Shown: positions 59,903-64,000 of the stretch, piece after piece
Layout: each line of letters begins with the position of its first letter
Position numbering within the stretch: position 1 is the stretch's first letter
Assembly (NCBI RefSeq): GCF_018310535.1
Contig: NZ_CP074102.1
Coordinates: forward strand, 6,572,001-6,636,000
Reading direction: 5' to 3'
Origin: Streptomyces mirabilis
GTDB taxonomy: Bacteria; Actinomycetota; Actinomycetes; Streptomycetales; Streptomycetaceae
Length of the DNA stretch: 64,000 nt
The notes under the pieces: generated by a model
The model's database searches: none
Seen by the model: the letters and a program-made list of their open reading frames with translations, nothing else
What the model was told of the DNA's origin: nothing
Position numbers and translations under genes: made by a program

Positions 59903-61912
59903 TCAGCCCACCTTCGGAGCGGGCACTGTCGGAGCGGGCACTGTCGTAGGAATCTTCGTGGGCACCTTCGTCGTGAACTGCTCGGCCTGCAAGGAGTACA
60001 GCTCGGCGTAGACACCGCCCTTCGCCAGCAGTTCGTCCGGACTGCCGGACTCCACCAGGCGACCCTGTTCGAGGACATGCACCAGATCGGCGTGGCGGAC
60101 CGAGGCCAGCCGGTGGGTGATGAGGACGACCGTCTGGCCGCCGCCCGCCAGGGCCCTGATCTTGTCGAAGACCTCCAGCTCGGCCCGGGCGTCGAGCGCC
60201 GCGGTCGGCTCGTCCACGATCAGGATGCGACCACGGCGGTACGCGGCCCGTGCGATGCCCAGCCGCTGCCACTGCCCGCCCGACAGCTCGTGCCCGCCGC
60301 TGAAACCGCGGGCCAGCAGCGTGTCCAGGCCGCGGGGCAGGTCGGCGACCACGTCCTCGGCCCCGGCCTCCGTCACCGACGAGGTGACGCGCTCGTCCGT
60401 CAGCGGCGCCGAGGCACGGCCGACCGCCACGTTGACGCGGGCCGTGAACGGCCAGCGTTTGAAGTCCTGCGCCACCATCGCGATGCGTTCGGCGAGTTGC
60501 TGCCGGTCCGCGGTCGCCGCGTCGACGCCGTCCCACAGGATCCGGCCCCGCTCGGGCGCGTACAGGCCCGCGAGCAGCTTCACCAGGGTCGTCTTGCCCG
60601 AGCCGTTCTCGCCGACGAGCGCCACGATCTTGCCGAGCGGCAGACGGAGGGTGACGTCCGCGAGCGCCGGCCGGGTCGAGGCGCCCGGATAGGTGAACGT
60701 GACGTTCTCGAAGCGGATTTCGCTCGGATCGTCGGGGAGCGGCTCGCCGCCCACCGGGATCGCGCGCTCGGCCGCCTCCACGTACAGGCGTTGCAGATCG
60801 CCCACGAACAGGGCTTCCTCATGGAGGGAGTTGACCTCCAGGACGAGCGTGTCGAGGCTCGCGGAGCCGGTGCGGATCGCGATCACGGCCGTACCGGCGA
60901 CGGAGAGTGCCATCGCACCGGCGAGCAGCAGTCCGCCGAGCGTCGCGTACGTCGCCACGGTGGCGATGCCCGTCCAGCCCGCCGCGACCAGGCCGGTGCG
61001 GGCGGAGAGACGGGCCAGGCGGGCCTGTTCCGCCTCCGCGGTCTCCGACATCGAGCGGAAGTGACGCAGCAGGAAGGGGCCGACGCCGTGCACGCGGATC
61101 TCCGGGGCCGCCGCGGGCTCGGTGAGCAGACTGCTGATCAGATGCCCGGCGCGGGCGTGCTGCACCCAGGTGTGGAAGGACTCGTAGCGGCGCCGGGCGA
61201 TCGTCAGGGAACTCCAGGCGCTCGGCAGGGTCATCGTCACGAGCAGCGGCAGCAGGGCGGGGTGCAGCACGGTCAGCACGCCCGCGGCCGCGATGAGCGA
61301 GATCATCGCGTTCACCACGCGGGTGGCGATCGCGATCATGCGGCGGGCCGAGGAGGCACCGTACTGCGCGGTGTCCAGCAGCTTGTGAAAGGCGTCGTCC
61401 TCGATCGCGGACAGTTCGACGGCCGCCGCGCGCTCCAGGTACAGCTCGGTGGCGACGCGTTCCACCTTGGGTTCCAGGCGCCCGGTGGCATACGTGGAGG
61501 CCGCCCGCAGCAGCGCGCCGAGCAGCATGACGGCGGCGACCGTGATCAGCGCCGGGACCGCGCCGTGCAGCCGGTCCCCGACGGAGCCGCTCGTCATCAG
61601 CCGGCCCAGCACGATGTTGACGGCCAGCAGGCTCACCGCCTGCGCCGCGCCCCGGGCCAGTTCGGCGGACACCACGATCCGGGCGGCGCGGCGGTCGGCG
61701 GTCCAGGCGAGCCGGAAACTGGACGCGAGCAGGGACGGCAGCCGCGTCACCATCGCGCGGAAGTTCAACTCGAGGAACGCGTCGGAGTGCTGCGACCAGC
61801 CCATGTCATAGCGCAGCGGGCCGCCGAAGAGCAGGTGTTCGGAGGCGGACGGCGCCGGTTTGTCGTCGTCGCGTTTCTTCTTGCGCGCTTTCCCTGTGGT
61901 TTTCCCCACCAT
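59903..61912 (-). CDS. ABC transporter, fused permease and ATP-binding protein (exporter type)
   Basis: A 669-residue half-transporter. The membrane domain (about residues 75-370) has hydrophobic segments such as AQAVSLLAVNIVLGRLM, ALITVAAVMLLGALLRAAS, VVNAMISLIAAAGVLTVLHP and WTGIATVATYATLGGLLLAG. The ATPase domain has Walker A VALVGENGSGKTTLVKLLAG, a Q-loop AMVAQDFKRWPF, signature ELSGGQWQRLGIARA and Walker B ILIVDEPTAALDARAEL, ending VVLITHRLASVRHADLVHVL. It probably exports a lipid, peptide or drug as a dimer. A basic KKKR region precedes the membrane domain. The start at 61912 has GGAGG only three bases away; the next codon, GTG, is an alternative. The C-terminus carries a tandem TVPAP repeat. 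Confidence 0.9.
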   Translation of the reverse strand: MVGKTTGKARKKKRDDDKPAPSASEHLLFGGPLRYDMGWSQHSDAFLELNFRAMVTRLPSLLASSFRLAWTADRRAARIVVSAELARGAAQAVSLLAVNIVLGRLMTSGSVGDRLHGAVPALITVAAVMLLGALLRAASTYATGRLEPKVERVATELYLERAAAVELSAIEDDAFHKLLDTAQYGASSARRMIAIATRVVNAMISLIAAAGVLTVLHPALLPLLVTMTLPSAWSSLTIARRRYESFHTWVQHARAGHLISSLLTEPAAAPEIRVHGVGPFLLRHFRSMSETAEAEQARLARLSARTGLVAAGWTGIATVATYATLGGLLLAGAMALSVAGTAVIAIRTGSASLDTLVLEVNSLHEEALFVGDLQRLYVEAAERAIPVGGEPLPDDPSEIRFENVTFTYPGASTRPALADVTLRLPLGKIVALVGENGSGKTTLVKLLAGLYAPERGRILWDGVDAATADRQQLAERIAMVAQDFKRWPFTARVNVAVGRASAPLTDERVTSSVTEAGAEDVVADLPRGLDTLLARGFSGGHELSGGQWQRLGIARAAYRRGRILIVDEPTAALDARAELEVFDKIRALAGGGQTVVLITHRLASVRHADLVHVLEQGRLVESGSPDELLAKGGVYAELYSLQAEQFTTKVPTKIPTTVPAPTVPAPKVG
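59916..59945. repeat. In-frame 15-bp duplication at the end of the ABC gene
   Basis: GGAGCGGGCACTGTC occurs twice in direct tandem and encodes TVPAPTVPAP just before the C-terminus KVG. Unit length is a multiple of three. Confidence 0.9.
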
Positions 61913-62062
61913 CGGCCTCCCCGGGAACGGATGAACGGTGCCCTCCCCAGGAACACGGCAGTCCACTCGTGGTGATGGCCGAGTACGGGTGGCGACCGGC
62001 GCACTTCGGACACGCTCGCCAGCCCCCGAACCGGAGACTACGCGCCGCTCGGGGACCGGAGA

Positions 62063-62103
62063 GTCACGCGCTGATCGTCGACAGGAGCGTCACGCGCTGA
62101 TCG
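62063..62103. repeat. 26-bp spaced duplication containing a stop codon
   Basis: GTCACGCGCTGATCG occurs at 62063-62077 and 62089-62103 (26-bp period). The downstream copy, in coding direction, contains the last codons (Ile-Ser-Ala) and TGA stop of the minus-strand gene; the other lies just beyond it. Confidence 0.85.
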
Positions 62104-62536
62104 GACGCGACCAGACGGGTGTCGTACCGGTGACCCGGCACAGGGCCAGATAGAGGGGGATCGGCGGGGTGTACGGCAGGGTGCCGGCCGGCTTGTGGAT
62201 GAGGCCGGGGGCGTGCGGGGTGTCCGGTACGACCGCCCCGGCGGCGTAGTGGGCGGGTGCGGGCCAGTCCAGGGTCACATCGGACTCGGAGGGCACGAGC
62301 CACCACCAGTGCGCCCCGTCGGCGTACACACAGCCCACCCGGGGCAGCCGGGTCATCAGCAGGGGGCCGAACCGGGCGGGCACCGCGACCGCGTCGCAGC
62401 CCAGCGGTACCGTCATGCCCTCGGGCACGGGGAGACGTCGCAGCGCCTTGGACGCCGTCTGCTCGCGCCTCAGGCGGACCAGCGTGTCCAGGCTCAGGAC
62501 CTGAGCACCGGGTCCTGTCGCCGACGTACTCCTCAC
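62090..62536 (-). CDS. Hypothetical protein coupled to the HATPase gene
   Basis: A 148-residue protein starting VRSTSATGPGAQVLSLDTLV, then RLRREQTASKALRRLPVPEG, DAVAVPARFGPLLMTRLPRV, GAHWWWLVPSESDVTLDWP and IPLYLALCRVTGTTPVW. I see no catalytic motif or signal. The GTG at 62536 overlaps the HATPase stop as GTGA, indicating translational coupling; longer upstream frames run through the repeat region of that gene and are not credible. The Trp-rich middle suggests a hydrophobic core like small ligand-binding folds found beside such ATPases in Streptomyces. Function unknown. Its stop is within a spaced duplication. Confidence 0.75.
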   Translation of the reverse strand: MRSTSATGPGAQVLSLDTLVRLRREQTASKALRRLPVPEGMTVPLGCDAVAVPARFGPLLMTRLPRVGCVYADGAHWWWLVPSESDVTLDWPAPAHYAAGAVVPDTPHAPGLIHKPAGTLPYTPPIPLYLALCRVTGTTPVWSRPISA

Positions 62537-63249
62537 AGCCTTCCCCGATCCCGGCTTCGCCCGATCGGGGGGACCCCCATGGTCCGCGTCCCCCAGGAGG
62601 TTTCCCTCCTCCAGGACCCTTCCGTCCTCCAGGACCCTTCCGTCCTCCAGGAGTCTTCCGTTCCCCAGGACGCTTCCGTCCCGGTGCCCCGGCCGTCGGC
62701 CGGTGGCTTCCTCGCGCCCCATCCGAGGTCGGAGCGGGCCGCTGCGGCACCCGTGGCGTCGGCGGCCGGGGAGCGCGGGAGATCCGCCCAGACCAGCAGC
62801 CCCGGCGCGGTGTCCTGGGCGCCCCAGGACCGGCACACGGCCGTGACGAGCAGCAGCCCCCTGCCGTGTTCCTCCTCGGGACGCTGCGGCGAGGGGTGCG
62901 GCTCATCAGGAGCGCATCCCTCGTCACGTACGGCTATCCGCACCAGGTCGTCCCCGTCGTGCAGCTCGCACACCACACGCGCGCTCGCGCTGTGCACGAT
63001 GGCGTTGGTGACCAGCTCGGAGACGACGAGGACCGCCGTGTCACAGGTGTCGTCGGACACGTCCCAGCCGGAGAGCCGGGCGCGCGTCAGGTGCCGGGCC
63101 TGAGCCACGGAACCCGGGTGTGCGGCCAGCTCGAAGCGAAACCGGCGCGCGGCGGCGGCGCCAGGGCGCACCCCTGCGGCGGCACGCAGACCGGAGCGGT
63201 CCTCGGCGGCGTCTGTTCCTAAGGGCGCGGACGGAATCACGCTTGCCAC
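62533..63249 (-). CDS. HATPase-domain regulatory protein (RsbW-like) with repetitive tail
   Basis: A GHKL-type kinase-like protein of 238 residues. The ATPase core (about residues 30-155) shows the N box AVLVVSELVTNAIVHSAS, a G1 region IAVRDEGCAPDEP and the G2 region HGRGLLLVTAVCRSWG. Such proteins in Streptomyces act as anti-sigma-like or WhiJ/AbaA-type partners of an XRE regulator, which lies divergently here. The C-terminal 60 residues hold five copies of a six-residue unit (TEGSWR-like) encoded by 18-bp units at 62590-62679. The GTG at 63249 (VASVIPSAPLGTD) has GGGGAG three bases away; GTG 63240 or a TTG at 63276 are alternatives. Its stop overlaps the next gene's start. Confidence 0.8.
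   Translation of the reverse strand: MASVIPSAPLGTDAAEDRSGLRAAAGVRPGAAAARRFRFELAAHPGSVAQARHLTRARLSGWDVSDDTCDTAVLVVSELVTNAIVHSASARVVCELHDGDDLVRIAVRDEGCAPDEPHPSPQRPEEEHGRGLLLVTAVCRSWGAQDTAPGLLVWADLPRSPAADATGAAAARSDLGWGARKPPADGRGTGTEASWGTEDSWRTEGSWRTEGSWRRETSWGTRTMGVPPIGRSRDRGRL
62590..62679. repeat. In-frame 18-bp tandem array in the HATPase gene
   Basis: Five consecutive 18-bp units close to CCTCCAGGACCCTTCCGT encode a six-residue repeat near the C-terminus of the HATPase protein. Units 2 and 3 are identical. Confidence 0.9.
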
Positions 63250-63265
63250 TATCTCCCCGCCGTGA

Positions 63266-63301
63266 ACACTTGGCAAGTGTCACTCTGAAAATTGCAGAGT
63301 G
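63266..63301. promoter_or_regulatory. Adjacent inverted repeats between HATPase and XRE genes
   Basis: ACACTTG-G-CAAGTGT (63266-63280) is perfect. CACTCTG-N7-CAGAGTG (63281-63301) is also perfect and abuts it. A further ACTCTGA half-site lies near 63309. The cluster overlaps the HATPase start region and precedes the XRE gene, as expected for autoregulatory operators of an XRE regulator. The 63302-63538 remainder of the spacer shows no gene. Confidence 0.6.
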
Positions 63302-63538
63302 CCGTGTGACTCTGAGAAAGGCCGTGGCACACTGCTGGCAACAGCACGCCGAGCGGCGCCAGTTGGGATCGTCGAAGAAGTCGAAGAAGACTAAGAGGAC
63401 GAACAGGACCCCGAACGGCGCCGTCCGGTCTGCCATGACGCAGTACCTGTTCAGAACCGTTCAGAACGGTGTCCGACCGTTCACGACGGCATCCGACCGT
63501 CGCGACGGCGTCTGTTCGGGACTCAGTGGAGGTGGGAC

Positions 63539-64000
63539 GTGAGCGAACCGCGGTCCGCGCCGACGGTCGGCCAGGTCGTCCTCGGCCGGCGCCTGCTGGA
63601 CCTACGGGAACGCGTGGGTCTCAAACGTGAGGAGGCGGCGCGCATCCTGCGTGTCGCGCCCGCCACGGTCCGCCGGATGGAGATGGCCGAAGTCGCCCTC
63701 AAAATCCCGTACCTCCAGCTCCTGCTGAAGTCGTACGGGGTGTCGGACGAGGAGGCCGAGGCCTTCGTCCAACTGGCCGAGGAGGCCAACCGGCCCGGCT
63801 GGTGGCAGCGCTTCCACGACATCCTGCCGGGCTGGTTCTCGATGTACGTCAGCCTGGAGGGCGCCGCCACCCTCATCCGTTCGTACGAACCCCACTTCGT
63901 GCCCGGAATCCTGCAGACCGAGGAGTACGCCCGTGGCGTCCTGAAGTCGGGCGCCATCGGCCAGACCAGACCCGAGGACATCGAGCGCCATGTGGCGCTG
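63539..64000 (+). CDS. XRE-family regulator with DUF5753-type domain (partial)
   Basis: The first 154 residues of a DNA-binding regulator cut by the window edge. The helix-turn-helix is at about residues 15-70 (LGRRLLDLRERVGLKREEAA, RILRVAPATVRRMEMAEVAL, LLLKSYGVSDEEAEAFVQLA). The following GWWQRFHDILPGWFSMYVSL and SYEPHFVPGILQTEEYARGV are the beginning of the DUF5753 domain found in many Streptomyces XRE proteins such as the WhiJ type. The GTG start at 63539 follows GGAGG. It is divergent from the HATPase gene across operator-like repeats, a common developmental regulatory arrangement. Confidence 0.9.
   Translation, partial: MSEPRSAPTVGQVVLGRRLLDLRERVGLKREEAARILRVAPATVRRMEMAEVALKIPYLQLLLKSYGVSDEEAEAFVQLAEEANRPGWWQRFHDILPGWFSMYVSLEGAATLIRSYEPHFVPGILQTEEYARGVLKSGAIGQTRPEDIERHVAL

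Noticed and set aside
62537..62836. Longer start for the 62090-62536 gene
   Set aside because: The extension lies in another frame over the 18-bp array of the HATPase gene; the GTGA overlap at 62536 is a better start.

Overview
The window is a piece of a Streptomyces (or close relative) chromosome. Base composition is very GC-rich, codon third positions are almost all G or C, GTG starts are common, and the gene content is typical actinobacterial core: polA beside a PaaI-type thioesterase, rpsA followed downstream by coaE, and pyk followed by a tRNA-Leu and a PdtaR-type ANTAR response regulator. No prophage, plasmid backbone, rRNA operon, CRISPR array or large biosynthetic cluster is visible.

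Layout. 1-6 kb: a GH35 beta-galactosidase cut by the window edge, divergent from an AraC-type regulator, then a chorismate mutase, a single-domain response regulator and aminopeptidase N. 6-9.4 kb: a repeat-filled spacer and a translationally coupled pair (PLP decarboxylase and lysine N6-hydroxylase) resembling the first two steps of desferrioxamine synthesis, without the later genes. 9.4-16 kb: a Tat-exported 5'-nucleotidase, a SIMPL protein, pyruvate kinase, a LAGLIDADG-like protein next to tRNA-Leu(CAA), the ANTAR regulator and a DUF2267 protein. 16-22 kb: a complete livKHMGF branched-chain amino-acid ABC operon on the minus strand. 22-37.5 kb: thioesterase, FdhF/YdeP-type molybdoenzyme, polA, secreted cell-wall proteins, HrpB helicase and a methyltransferase. 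37.5-46 kb: rpsA, a Tat-exported flavin amine oxidase, PAC2 protein, coaE, a TPR protein, DoxX and an S4-domain protein. 46-53.7 kb: a truncated nickel/cobalt transporter remnant, uracil-DNA glycosylase, a proline iminopeptidase-like hydrolase, and a GntR-regulated permease/racemase cassette. 53.7-64 kb: an odd tRNA-like locus, FUSC transporter, amidohydrolase, P450, DUF899, an ABC exporter, and an HATPase/XRE regulatory pair cut by the right edge.

Two signals stand out that ordinary annotation would not name. First, at five gene ends a short word containing or touching the stop codon is tandemly repeated downstream, with unit lengths of 7, 10, 16, 19 and 26 bp, none a multiple of three. In contrast, four tandem arrays lying inside coding regions (a fifth, in the livG tail, was not measured) have units of 9, 12, 15 and 18 bp. 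Second, near 53.8 kb a tRNA 3' half with encoded CCA lies upstream of a tRNA 5' half whose acceptor and anticodon-stem strands are complementary to it, with a perfect hairpin between them. This is the arrangement of a circularly permuted tRNA gene, or the relic of a broken tandem tRNA pair.
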